Position numbers and translations under genes: made by a program
Shown here: one piece after another, positions 16,793 to 25,036 of the stretch
Numbering within the stretch: the first letter of the stretch is position 1
How the letters are laid out: the number at the start of each line of letters is the position of its first letter
Notes under the pieces: model-generated
The model's input: the letters and a program-made list of their open reading frames with translations, nothing else
Told to the model about the DNA's origin: nothing
The model's database searches: none
Assembly: GCA_028691955.1 (NCBI GenBank)
Contig: JAQUYH010000003.1
Span: forward strand, 24,631 to 88,630
Reading direction: 5' to 3'
DNA from: Bacilli bacterium
GTDB lineage: Bacteria > Bacillota_I > Bacilli_A > RF39 > UBA660
Length of the DNA: 64,000 nt

Positions 16793-18796
16793 ATGAATCA
16801 AAAGGGAATGACAATGGTTGAATTAATTGTTTCTTTTTCGCTTGCTGCTGTTATTGCTTTATTCTTAACTGAGGTAATTTTGTTTTTAAAGGATGCTTAT
16901 GTTAATAACGGAATAAAAACAGAGGTAATTAGTAAGCAAACGCTTATTTCAGAAAGAATAAATACTTTATTTAATAGTAAAAGAATTAGTTATGCAGAAA
17001 GTTGTGGTGATAGTTGCGTTAACGTAAGTTTTGATGATGGAACAACTTCACAAATTTCTTTTGATAAAGCATCTAATTCTGTCGTAGTAGGTAGTTATAC
17101 TACTAGATTACCTGATTCTTGTATTATAGGTGATGTTACTATTGGAACGGTTTATTTAGGCAATGATACAGGAAACTTTGATTCTATTTTTCAAATATAT
17201 GTTCCAATTACTAATTCTATTCTAATCGATAAAACTTTTGATATTGATGTTATATACCAGTATGATTATGATGAGGAATTTTGGACCTACAATTCGATTG
17301 ATGATAATTATCATATAGTTTGTTCAAGTAATATTGCTTATGCATTAGGATCAGATATTAATTTATTGGATGGAGTTAGTTTTGTTGATAGTAATAGCAA
17401 TCCTGTTGATGTTGATATAAAAGTTGTATCTTTGCCAGAAATAAATGTTAATAAGATTGGTGAGTATGAGGTTTCATATATTGTTATTTATGAAGGTAAA
17501 ACTTATGTTTCAAAAAGGATTGTTTGTATATATCAATCTGATTATTTTGCGTATATTGAAGGAGCTCAAATGTTTACTGTTCCTTTAACTGGTTGGTATA
17601 AAGTTGAATTATGGGGAGCTTCTGGTGGTGATGGAAGAGTAGCTAATACATCAACTATTAACGAAGGTAGTGGTGGAGCTGGTAGTTATACTAGTGGAGA
17701 GATATATTTAGAGAAGAATGATAACTTATATTTTTATGTTGGTTCTGAAGGAGAAGATGATTACGACACTGCTTCTTATACTTATGGCTTAGGAGGTAAT
17801 AATGGTGGTGGAGATGGCGGCTATGAAAATCGTGTTGAAACTACCCCAGAAAATGGTGCTGGTGGTGGAGGAGCTACTGATGTTAGATTAGTAAACGGAA
17901 ATTGGAATGATTCTACTTCACTAGCATCTAGGATAATGGTTGCTGCTGGTGGTGGAGGCGCAGGCTCTTCTGATGAAGCTCAAGCAAGAGGCGGAATCGG
18001 TGGCGGTTTAATTGGTTCAACCAATTCTTCATACACAATAGCAGCTACACAAATTTCAGGTTATCAGTTAGGAATTGGTAAAACAGGCTATATTAGTGCG
18101 GATAATTATGGGGCTTATGGAGGCGGCGGCGGCGGTTATTATGGAGGATCATGGACTTCTACCAATACTGCTACAACTGTTGCTCAAGGTGGCGCTGGCG
18201 GATCATCTTTTATATCAGGCTATGCTGGAGTTAATGCTATAACTTCTGCATCATCTACAACTCCGACTTATAATACTATTCATTATTCTGATTATTATTT
18301 CATTGATGGAAGTATGTCTGCTGGAGTTAATGTTGGAGATGGAAAAGCAAAAATAACATTTATTTCTCTTACTAAGCCTGCTGTTACTAATAATAATTTG
18401 AATAATGTACGATATATTAAAGATTGTGCAAGTGATAATAGTGTTAATACAGGTACTCATTGGGTGGAATTACAGGCCATTGTAAACGGAACAAATTTGG
18501 CTTATGGTGCTACAGTAACTGGCGTAAATACTGGAGATTTAGGATATGTTGTTGATGGAGATATATCATCATCAACTTATGGTTCTGGTTGGAATACCCC
18601 ACAGCAATGTATTACTGTCGATTTAGGAACAAATTATGATTTAGACGAAATTGCTGTATGGCATTATTGGACTGATGGTAGAATATATTATGGTAATGTT
18701 ACTTATACATCTTCAGATAATGTAAATTGGAATATTATAATTAATACTGGAGATCAAGCTGAAACTTCAAATGGGAAAAGAGTATCAGCATACTAG
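16793..18796 (+). CDS. Prepilin-headed adhesin with glycine-rich and discoidin-like domains
   Basis: A 667-residue protein beginning MNQKGMTMVEL with a hydrophobic helix, a class III (type IV prepilin) signal with cleavage after Gly5 and the conserved Glu at +5. Domains in order: an unassigned pilin-like region (to about 180); an Ig-like strand region (about 184-247); a glycine-rich domain (about 252-527) like those of ALK-type receptors, with ELWGASGG, GAGGGGATDVRL and AAGGGG; and one discoidin/F5-8C-like domain (about 535-667) with HWVELQA, VVDGD, ITVDLG, IAVWHYW and YTSSDNVNW. The last two domains are paralogous to those of the 1083-residue protein at 40223. The gene lies between an FtsW-type gene and a PDZ protease gene. 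No prepilin peptidase or pilus ATPase is in the window. Confidence 0.75.
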   Translation: MNQKGMTMVELIVSFSLAAVIALFLTEVILFLKDAYVNNGIKTEVISKQTLISERINTLFNSKRISYAESCGDSCVNVSFDDGTTSQISFDKASNSVVVGSYTTRLPDSCIIGDVTIGTVYLGNDTGNFDSIFQIYVPITNSILIDKTFDIDVIYQYDYDEEFWTYNSIDDNYHIVCSSNIAYALGSDINLLDGVSFVDSNSNPVDVDIKVVSLPEINVNKIGEYEVSYIVIYEGKTYVSKRIVCIYQSDYFAYIEGAQMFTVPLTGWYKVELWGASGGDGRVANTSTINEGSGGAGSYTSGEIYLEKNDNLYFYVGSEGEDDYDTASYTYGLGGNNGGGDGGYENRVETTPENGAGGGGATDVRLVNGNWNDSTSLASRIMVAAGGGGAGSSDEAQARGGIGGGLIGSTNSSYTIAATQISGYQLGIGKTGYISADNYGAYGGGGGGYYGGSWTSTNTATTVAQGGAGGSSFISGYAGVNAITSASSTTPTYNTIHYSDYYFIDGSMSAGVNVGDGKAKITFISLTKPAVTNNNLNNVRYIKDCASDNSVNTGTHWVELQAIVNGTNLAYGATVTGVNTGDLGYVVDGDISSSTYGSGWNTPQQCITVDLGTNYDLDEIAVWHYWTDGRIYYGNVTYTSSDNVNWNIIINTGDQAETSNGKRVSAY

Positions 18797-18806
18797 GGGG
18801 TAGTAA

Positions 18807-19793
18807 ATGAAAAAAATAGTAAATAAAACTTGTAAGTTTTTAAAACAGAATTTAGTATTCATATTATTTTTTGTTTTAGTATTCTTAGTTTTAAATTTGA
18901 AACTATCATATAATATATATACTCCTGGTGGGTTAATTAATGTAGAAGATAAAGTTAATATAGAAGGTTATAAGCAAGAAAATGGATCATTTAATTTAAC
19001 GTATGTAACAACATATGATGCTAATGTATTAATGTTATTAATGGCTAAATTTAATAATAATTGGTTAGTTGAAGGTAAGGGGAAGCATTTGTTATCTAAT
19101 GAAACAGAGGATGATGAAGAAATAAGAAGCAAAATATTATTACAAGAGGGTTCTCAAAATTCCATTATCTATGCTTATAAAATGGCTAATAAACCCCTTT
19201 CTATTACAGGAAGTAGTATATATGTTATTTGTATATTAGATAGTTCTAATGCTACTTTAAAAATTGGTGACAAAATATTAGAAGTTGGTGGAGTTAAAAT
19301 ATCTTCTATAGAGGATATACAAAATATTATAAATAATTATAATATTGGGGATATGGTTACTTTGAAAACGGATAATGGTATTAGAAGAGCTCAGGTATTA
19401 GATATTGATGGTGAGAAAAAAATGGGGATATCTGTCAGCACTATATATGATATAGATGCAGATATTACTTTTGATTATCAGGATAATGAAAATGGTTCTT
19501 CTGGTGGGTTATTGAGCACTTTATATGTTTATAATTATTTGATGGGGGACTCTTTAGCTCGTGGTAAAAAAATAGCTGGAACGGGAACGATTGATTTAGA
19601 TGGTAATATTGGAGAAATAAGTGGTGTTAAGTTTAAATTAATTGGAGCTGTTAATAATAATGTAGATGTGTTTTTTGTTCCTGAAGCTAATTATGAAGAA
19701 GCTATGGCTTTAAAATATGAAAAGGGTTATACTATTGATATAGTAAAAGTAAATACCTTTATGGATGCTGTAGATTATTTGAATAATTTATAA
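18807..19793 (+). CDS. PDZ/Lon-type membrane protease (SepM/YlbL-like)
   Basis: A 328-residue protein with an N-terminal helix (about 13-30), a central PDZ-like domain (about 125-205, LKIGDKILEVGG) and a C-terminal Lon-type serine protease domain. The catalytic region reads ENGSSGGLLSTL where relatives have GPSAGLMF, with the Ser retained. The Lys is in GVKFKLIGA, after AGTGTIDLDGNIGEISG. SepM/YlbL proteins act outside the membrane, trimming peptides or quality-controlling exported proteins. Position directly after a prepilin-headed adhesin suggests the adhesin or cell-envelope proteins as substrates (inference). The start is supported by AGGGGGT. Confidence 0.85.
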   Translation: MKKIVNKTCKFLKQNLVFILFFVLVFLVLNLKLSYNIYTPGGLINVEDKVNIEGYKQENGSFNLTYVTTYDANVLMLLMAKFNNNWLVEGKGKHLLSNETEDDEEIRSKILLQEGSQNSIIYAYKMANKPLSITGSSIYVICILDSSNATLKIGDKILEVGGVKISSIEDIQNIINNYNIGDMVTLKTDNGIRRAQVLDIDGEKKMGISVSTIYDIDADITFDYQDNENGSSGGLLSTLYVYNYLMGDSLARGKKIAGTGTIDLDGNIGEISGVKFKLIGAVNNNVDVFFVPEANYEEAMALKYEKGYTIDIVKVNTFMDAVDYLNNL

Positions 19794-19800
19794 ATAGTTG

Positions 19801-19828
19801 TTGACAAATATATTATTGATGGTATAAT
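19801..19828 (+). promoter_or_regulatory. Near-consensus promoter of the infC-rpmI-rplT operon
   Basis: TTGACA (19801-19806), 16 bases, then TATAAT (19823-19828), with TGG before it giving an extended -10 as well. This is one of the strongest promoters in the window and fits a ribosomal operon. Confidence 0.9.
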
Positions 19829-19858
19829 TATATTTAAATTTGAAAAAAGGAAAGAAGA

Positions 19859-19962
19859 AGTATCCACTTCTCACCCGATTACTTGTAGTTTTGGGTTTAA
19901 AAGCTTTATAAATTTAGCTATTTTAGGTGGATATTTTTATCCACTTTTTATATTCTTTTTTT
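19859..19962 (+). promoter_or_regulatory. infC leader attenuator (L20-leader-like), with terminator at 19927-19962
   Basis: GTGGATA (19927-19933) and TATCCAC (19938-19944) form a hairpin with a TTTT loop followed by a long T-rich run: a transcription terminator inside the leader. An earlier TATCCACTT (19861-19869) can pair with the same AGGTGGATA arm (19925-19933) and would act as an antiterminator. An ACCC...GGGT pair lies between. This layout matches the ribosomal-protein autoregulated leaders known upstream of infC-rpmI-rplT in Bacillota, where L20 binds the mRNA. Confidence 0.75.
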
Positions 19963-19985
19963 AAATTAAATTTGGAGGTGTCAAT

Positions 19986-20516
19986 ATCGCAAGCAGGGAA
20001 AGAGATTTGTTTATTAATGAGCAAATAAGAGCAAGAGAAGTAATGGTTATAGGACCAAATGGGGAACAACTTGGCCTAAAACAGATTAAAGATGCTTTAA
20101 CTTTAGCTAATTATGCAGGCTTTGATTTAGTTTTGATTAATCAAAGCGCCAATCCTCAAGTATGTAAAATTATGGATTACAATAAGTTTAAGTATGAAAA
20201 TAAGAAAAGAAATAAAGAAAACTTAAAAAAGCAACGTGAAAGTAATTTAGAAATGAAAGAGTATAGATTATCTGTTACAATTGATGTTCATGATTTTGAT
20301 ACAAGAGTTAGAAATGCTAAAGCTTATTTAGATAAGGGTCATAAAGTTAAAGGCAGTATTCGTTTCAAGGGAAGAGAAATGGCACATTTAGAACTTGGAA
20401 GGGATGTTTTACTTCGTTTTGCAAATGCCTTAGAGGATGTAGCTTCATTGGAACAAAAGCCACTTATGGATGGCCGTTTCATGCATGTCATTCTCGCACC
20501 AAAAAAAGAAAAATAG
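19986..20516 (+). CDS. infC: Translation initiation factor IF-3, ATC start
   Basis: IF-3 binds the 30S subunit, prevents premature 50S joining and monitors start-codon choice. INEQIRAREVMVIGPNGEQLG, PQVCKIMDYNKFKYE, IRFKGREMAH and EQKPLMDGRFMHVILAPK are canonical. I place the start at ATC 19986, seven bases after a perfect GGAGG (19974-19978), giving 176 residues starting with (M)ASRERDLFINEQ. The nearest conventional start is TTG 20007, which has only a weak AGGGA before it. A non-AUG start at infC is a known autoregulatory device: IF-3 rejects its own start codon, as with AUU in E. coli. It is first gene of the classical operon with L35 and L20. Confidence 0.9.
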   Translation: MASRERDLFINEQIRAREVMVIGPNGEQLGLKQIKDALTLANYAGFDLVLINQSANPQVCKIMDYNKFKYENKKRNKENLKKQRESNLEMKEYRLSVTIDVHDFDTRVRNAKAYLDKGHKVKGSIRFKGREMAHLELGRDVLLRFANALEDVASLEQKPLMDGRFMHVILAPKKEK

Positions 20517-20525
20517 GAGGAATTT

Positions 20526-20723
20526 ATGCCAAAGAAAAATAAAATGAAAACGCATAAGGGAACAAAGAAAGTTTTGAAAATACATCCAAGTGGAACTATT
20601 ACTATTGGTAGACCAGGTAGTAGACATAATACTGGAAAAAAGAGTACAAATTCAAATAGAAAAAATAGAGCTGGATCAGTTTTAAGTAATTCAGACTATA
20701 AAAGAATTAAAACAATAATATAA
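20526..20723 (+). CDS. rpmI: 50S ribosomal protein L35
   Basis: A 65-residue basic protein of the large ribosomal subunit. [18 protein letters not shown] is the family N-terminus and [10 protein letters not shown] the family C-terminus, with a basic middle (RKNRAGS). It starts after a TAGGAGG site 9 bases from the end of infC and is followed by rplT, the conserved order. Confidence 0.95.
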   Translation: MPKKNKMKTHKGTKKVLKIHPSGTITIGRPGSRHNTGKKSTNSNRKNRAGSVLSNSDYKRIKTII

Positions 20724-20736
20724 CAAGGAGGAAATT

Positions 20737-21252
20737 ATGCCAAGAGTAAAAGGCGGAACTATTCACCGCGCAAGAAGAAAAAAAGTATTAGATCAGGCAA
20801 AAGGATATTTTGGTTCAAAGCACAGACTTTATAGAACTGCTAAAGAACAAGTTATGCATTCAGGAAAATATGCATATAGAGATAGAAGACAAAAGAAAAG
20901 AGATTTTAGAAAGCTATGGATTACAAGAATTAATGCTGCTTGTAGATTAAATGATATTAGCTATTCTAAATTTATTAATGGTTTAGCTAAAGCAGAAATT
21001 GATGTAAATCGTAAGATGTTAAGTGAAATAGCTATTGATAATCCAATTGCTTTTGCAGAATTAGTAAAGGATGCTAAGGCTGCATTAGAAGGAAAAGAAG
21101 TTAAAAAAGTAGAAACTAAAAAAGCTAGTAAAAAAGATGATAAGGATTTAACAAAGTTAACTGTAACTGAGTTAAAATCATTAGCAAGAGAAAAAGAAAT
21201 TAAAGGTTATTCTACAATGAAAAAAACTGAGTTAATTGACGCTTTAAAGTAA
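20737..21252 (+). CDS. rplT: 50S ribosomal protein L20 with SAP/Rho_N-like C-terminal extension
   Basis: Residues 1-117 are canonical L20 ([66 protein letters not shown]). L20 binds 23S rRNA early in assembly and represses its own operon. The family normally ends near residue 118. Here a Lys/Glu linker (118-137) leads to a 34-residue segment, [18 protein letters not shown] then [11 protein letters not shown], which reads as a SAP or Rho N-terminal-like helix-turn-helix nucleic-acid-binding motif. The extension is in frame, uninterrupted and ends at a terminator, so it appears genuine. It could strengthen rRNA or leader binding (inference). Confidence 0.95.
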   Translation: MPRVKGGTIHRARRKKVLDQAKGYFGSKHRLYRTAKEQVMHSGKYAYRDRRQKKRDFRKLWITRINAACRLNDISYSKFINGLAKAEIDVNRKMLSEIAIDNPIAFAELVKDAKAALEGKEVKKVETKKASKKDDKDLTKLTVTELKSLAREKEIKGYSTMKKTELIDALK

Positions 21253-21278
21253 TATTAGAAATAGTATTACTTTTTTTT
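21247..21278 (+). terminator. Intrinsic terminator of the infC operon
   Basis: AAGTAATA (21247-21254) pairs with TATTACTT (21265-21272) across a 10-nt loop, followed by a T run. The rplT stop codon is inside the 5' arm. Confidence 0.85.
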
Positions 21279-21332
21279 TCTAATAATGGACTTTAAAACA
21301 AAATTATAGTACAATAAAACATAGGTGATATT

Positions 21333-22337
21333 ATGAGGGTTTTATTATATACAGAAAACTTGAAAACAGTTGAGAAAAGCGGGCTTGGGAAAGCAATTAA
21401 ACATCAAATGAAAGCTTTAGAATATGAAAATATTGAGTATACTTTAAACCCGAAAGATGATTTTGATATTTTGCACATAAATACTTATTTACTAAAATCA
21501 TATTTTTTGGTAAAAAAAGCTAAAAGGCTTGGGAAAAAAATTGTTTATCATGCCCATTCTACACAAGAAGATTTTATTGGGGGATTCTTTTTTAGTAATT
21601 TGTTGGCTCCTTTGTTTAAAAAGTGGTTAATAGCCTGCTATAGTTTAGGCGATGTTATAGTAACGCCTACTGAATATTCAAAACGTTTATTGGAGAAATA
21701 TAAAGGTTTGGAAAAAAAGAAGATATATGCAATTAGTAATGGTATTGAAATTGAATTTTTTAAAAGGGATGAAAAATTAGGTAAGAAATTTAGAAAAGAT
21801 TTTAAAATAAAAGATAGTGAAAAAGTAATTATTGGAATTGGTTTATATATCGAAAGAAAAGGTATTGTTGATTTTGTAGAACTTGCTAAAAGATTGCCTG
21901 AATATAAGTTTATTTGGTTTGGATATTCTTCTTTAAGTTTAACTACTCAAGAAGTGCGTGATGCGGTTAATACTAAACTAGATAATTTATTATTTGCTGG
22001 ATATGTTGAAAGAGATGTTATTAGGGGAGCTATGAATGGCTGTGACTTATATTTGTTTCCAACATTTGAAGAAACTGAAGGTATTCCTATAATAGAAGCC
22101 TTTGCATGTAAAACTCCGGCTTTAATTAGAGATATTCCAATATTTGTAGACTTTGTTGATGGCAAGACTGTTTATAAAGCTAAAAATGTTGATGAATTTG
22201 AAGTTAAAATAAAAAAAATATTAAATAAAGAACTGCCATATTTAGGTGAAGAAGCTTACTCATTAGCTTTAGATAGAGACTTGAAATATATTGGCAAAAA
22301 ATTAAGAAAAGTTTACGAACAAGTATTAGGGAAGTGA
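21333..22337 (+). CDS. Family 4 glycosyltransferase
   Basis: A 334-residue cytoplasmic-face GT-B glycosyltransferase. The N-terminal half has an HINTY-to-YHAHS acceptor-domain pattern. The C-terminal half has the donor-binding signature GIGLYIERKG, FAGYVERDVI and the E-x7-E element EETEGIPIIEAFA of family GT4. Relatives in Bacilli transfer hexoses onto diacylglycerol or cell-wall glycans; the exact sugar and acceptor cannot be told here. The start follows TAGGTGAT. The next gene (cysteine desulfurase) starts 4 bases after its stop, so they are cotranscribed. Confidence 0.8.
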   Translation: MRVLLYTENLKTVEKSGLGKAIKHQMKALEYENIEYTLNPKDDFDILHINTYLLKSYFLVKKAKRLGKKIVYHAHSTQEDFIGGFFFSNLLAPLFKKWLIACYSLGDVIVTPTEYSKRLLEKYKGLEKKKIYAISNGIEIEFFKRDEKLGKKFRKDFKIKDSEKVIIGIGLYIERKGIVDFVELAKRLPEYKFIWFGYSSLSLTTQEVRDAVNTKLDNLLFAGYVERDVIRGAMNGCDLYLFPTFEETEGIPIIEAFACKTPALIRDIPIFVDFVDGKTVYKAKNVDEFEVKIKKILNKELPYLGEEAYSLALDRDLKYIGKKLRKVYEQVLGK

Positions 22338-22341
22338 TAAG

Positions 22342-23445
22342 ATGATATATTTAGATTATTCTGCAACGACACCGGTTAATAAAGAAGTTCTTGCTTCTTT
22401 TGATAAAGCTTCTTTGGATTTTTTTGCTAATCCTAATTCTCTGCATTATTTAGGTGTAAAAACTAAACAATTGATTGAAGCTGCTACTAAGCAAATAGCT
22501 GATATTTTGGCTGTTAAGGAAGACGAAATTATATATACTAGTGGTTCATCTGAATCTAATAATTTAGCTATTAAAGGTGTTGCAGATAGATATAAAGGGA
22601 AGCATATTATAACAACTATGTTAGAACATTCTTCTATATATGGACCTCTTTCTTATTTGCAAAAAAAGGGTTATGAAATAACTTTTTTAAAACTTAAGAA
22701 TGGATTGGTAGATTTAGATGATTTAAAAAATAGTTTAAGAGAAGATACTGTTTTAGTTACAATAGCTTCTGTTAATAGTGAAACAGGTGTGCTTCAGAAT
22801 ATTGAAGAAATATCTAAAGTTATAAAAGAAAACTCTAAAGCTATTTTTCATGTTGATATGACTCAAAGTGTTGGTAAAGTAAATGTTAGTATGAAAAATG
22901 TTGATTTGGCTAGTTTTTCAGCTCATAAATTTTATGGGTTAAAAGGAATTGGTTGTTTAATTAAAAAAGAAGATATTAAGTTAGAACCAATAATTCATGG
23001 TGGGAAAAGTACAACTGTTTATAGGAGTGGAACGCCTGCTACTTCTTTAATTGTATCTTTATCTAAAGCTTTAAAATTGATTAATCAAAATATAACAAAA
23101 AATTATGATTATATTAGCTCTTTATATAGTTATTTGGCTGATAAGTTAAAAGCATATGATGGTGTTTATATTAATAGTATTAATAATATTCCTCATATCT
23201 TAAATATTAGCTTGAATGGAATAAAACCAGAAACATTTCAACATGCTTTAGAGGAACATGATATTTTAATATCTACTCAAAGTGCATGTTCTACAGGAGA
23301 AGTTAGTAAAGCTGTAATGGCTGTTACTAATGATGAAGAGAAAGCTAGAACAAGCGTTAGAATTAGTTTATCTTATTTAACTACTAAAGACGAAATTGAA
23401 AAGTTTTTAAAAGCTTTTGATGTATGTTATAAAAATTTGAGGTGA
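22342..23445 (+). CDS. Cysteine desulfurase (NifS/IscS family)
   Basis: A 367-residue PLP enzyme that removes sulfur from cysteine for Fe-S clusters or tRNA thiolation. It shows LDYSATTPVNKEV, TSGSSESNNLAIKG, MLEHSS (His96, stacking on PLP), FSAHKFYG with Lys196 as the Schiff-base lysine, and STQSACSTGE with Cys316 as the persulfide cysteine on the long loop typical of the IscS-like group. In Bacilli such a gene is often followed by thiI or mnmA; here it is followed by thioredoxin-like genes instead. The biological acceptor is therefore unclear. Confidence 0.9.
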   Translation: MIYLDYSATTPVNKEVLASFDKASLDFFANPNSLHYLGVKTKQLIEAATKQIADILAVKEDEIIYTSGSSESNNLAIKGVADRYKGKHIITTMLEHSSIYGPLSYLQKKGYEITFLKLKNGLVDLDDLKNSLREDTVLVTIASVNSETGVLQNIEEISKVIKENSKAIFHVDMTQSVGKVNVSMKNVDLASFSAHKFYGLKGIGCLIKKEDIKLEPIIHGGKSTTVYRSGTPATSLIVSLSKALKLINQNITKNYDYISSLYSYLADKLKAYDGVYINSINNIPHILNISLNGIKPETFQHALEEHDILISTQSACSTGEVSKAVMAVTNDEEKARTSVRISLSYLTTKDEIEKFLKAFDVCYKNLR

Positions 23446-23449
23446 ATAT

Positions 23450-23710
23450 ATGAAACTTATTAAAATAGGCGCTTCATGGTGCTCAGCTTGTTTGATTACA
23501 AATTCCAGGTTCTATGAAGTAATAAAGAATTTTCCTGATATAGAAGTTATTGAATATGATTATGATTTTGATAATTTTGAAATTGAAAAATATAATGTTG
23601 GAAAAGTTATACCGGTTTTTATATTGGAAAAAGATGGTGAGGTTATTTCTCGTTTAGTTGGAGAGCGAAGTAAAAAAGAAATGATTGAATTTATAGAAAG
23701 AAGTATTTAA
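23450..23710 (+). CDS. Thioredoxin-like protein (CSAC)
   Basis: An 86-residue minimal thioredoxin-fold protein. The redox motif WCSAC sits near residue 12 after a first beta strand, and VIPVF supplies the cis-proline. It lacks a signal peptide, so it is cytosolic. It starts 4 bases after the cysteine desulfurase stop and overlaps the next gene by one base (TAATG), so it may pass electrons to that membrane exporter. Shorter than classical thioredoxin (about 105 residues). Confidence 0.8.
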   Translation: MKLIKIGASWCSACLITNSRFYEVIKNFPDIEVIEYDYDFDNFEIEKYNVGKVIPVFILEKDGEVISRLVGERSKKEMIEFIERSI

Positions 23711-24885
23711 TGAAAAAAGTATGGTTTTTAGTTATATTTTTGTTTTTATTTATTCCTCAAAGAGTAGAAGCTAAGGAAGAAGTAAGACTTTATTTATTTT
23801 ATAGTTCAACTTGTCCTCATTGTGCGAGCGAAGAAGTTTTATTAGATGACCTAGAAGATAAATATGATAATTTAACGGTTTATAAATACGAAGTAGGATC
23901 AGGGAGTTCTGTTGATCTTTTGCAGAAGGTCTTAAAGGCTTTAGATTATTCTACTAATAGTGTTCCATTTACTGTTATCGGTTCAGAATATTTTAGTGGT
24001 TATAATGATAATGTAGGTTATAAAATAGAGGATGCGATCAAGTATTATTCCGGTTTTTCACACAAGGACGTTGTTGGAGAAATAATTGGTATTGTTCCAG
24101 AGTTTGTTGGTGAAGAAAGCCCCAATCAAGAATTATCGGATAATGTTAGTATTCCAATACTTGGAGAGGTTAATCCTAAAGATATATCACTTCCTTTGGT
24201 GGCTGTGATTCTGGGATTGATTGACGGCTTTAATCCTTGCGCTATGTGGGTTTTAGTGTTTTTAATAACAGTTTTAATTGGATTAAATGATAGAAAAAAA
24301 ATGTGGATATTAGGTATTACTTTTTTAGTATCATCAGCTATTGTTTATTTGTTTTTTATGCTAGCTTGGCTTAATGTAGCTATCAAAATGGAACAAGTAA
24401 GATGGCTTCAACTAGTTATTGCTGTTATTGCTTTAACGGCTGGAACAATTAACATTAACAGTTATTTTAAAACTGCTGATGGATGCAATGTTGTTGATTC
24501 TAAAAAAAGGGTAAGAGTAATTAATCAAATTAAGAAATTTACTAGTCAGAAGTCTTTCTTACTAGCTATACTTGGAATAATAGGTTTAGCTTTTACTGTC
24601 AATTTAATTGAACTTGCTTGTTCAGCTGGCTTACCTTTATTATTTACGCAAATTTTAGCTATTAATAATTTATCAAAATTAATGTATGCGGTTAATATTT
24701 TTATTTATATTTTCTTCTTCCTATTAGATGATTTAGTTGTATTTATCATAGCTATGATTACACTTAAAGTTACAGGAATATCTACAAAATATACAAAGTA
24801 CTCTCATTTAATAGGTGGAATTATAATGATTTTAATTGCAGCTTTAATGTTGTTTAAACCAGAATGGTTAATGTTTAACTTCTAG
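23710..24885 (+). CDS. CcdA/DsbD-like redox transporter with N-terminal thioredoxin domain
   Basis: A 391-residue protein with a signal peptide (1-21), an extracytoplasmic glutaredoxin/thioredoxin-like domain with CPHC at 35-38 and SVPFTVI as the cis-Pro loop, then a CcdA-type membrane domain of about six helices from residue 160. The membrane cysteines expected to shuttle electrons are Cys177 (DGFNPCAMW) and Cys304 (IELACSAGLP). It would transfer reducing power from a cytosolic thioredoxin (perhaps the overlapping upstream gene) to exported thiol proteins. The in-frame fusion order (Trx domain then CcdA core) differs from classical DsbD. Confidence 0.85.
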   Translation: MKKVWFLVIFLFLFIPQRVEAKEEVRLYLFYSSTCPHCASEEVLLDDLEDKYDNLTVYKYEVGSGSSVDLLQKVLKALDYSTNSVPFTVIGSEYFSGYNDNVGYKIEDAIKYYSGFSHKDVVGEIIGIVPEFVGEESPNQELSDNVSIPILGEVNPKDISLPLVAVILGLIDGFNPCAMWVLVFLITVLIGLNDRKKMWILGITFLVSSAIVYLFFMLAWLNVAIKMEQVRWLQLVIAVIALTAGTININSYFKTADGCNVVDSKKRVRVINQIKKFTSQKSFLLAILGIIGLAFTVNLIELACSAGLPLLFTQILAINNLSKLMYAVNIFIYIFFFLLDDLVVFIIAMITLKVTGISTKYTKYSHLIGGIIMILIAALMLFKPEWLMFNF

Positions 24886-24901
24886 TAATAGAAGTTTTTT
24901 A
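24877..24901 (+). terminator. Intrinsic terminator overlapping stop codon
   Basis: The stem AACTTCTA/TAGAAGTT has a GTAA loop followed by Ts. The TAG stop lies at the top of the 5' arm. Confidence 0.85.
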
Positions 24902-24982
24902 GTAAATTAAAAGTAAAATAAAAATAATTTTTTAATTGTTTTACAATGTATTTATGATTTATAAATTAAAAGTAAATTTATT

Positions 24983-25011
24983 TTGGAAAGAGTTTTAAAA
25001 TATGTTATAAT
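24983..25011 (+). promoter_or_regulatory. Promoter of cdaA-cdaR
   Basis: TTGGAA (24983-24988), 17 bases, then TATAAT (25006-25011), preceded by TG at the extended -10 position. Confidence 0.75.
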
Positions 25012-25036
25012 TTTAATTGTAGAGAAGAGGTAATTT

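Noticed and set aside
20007..20009. TTG as start of infC
   Set aside because: It has only a weak AGGGA upstream, whereas a perfect GGAGG is placed for ATC 19986 in the same frame.
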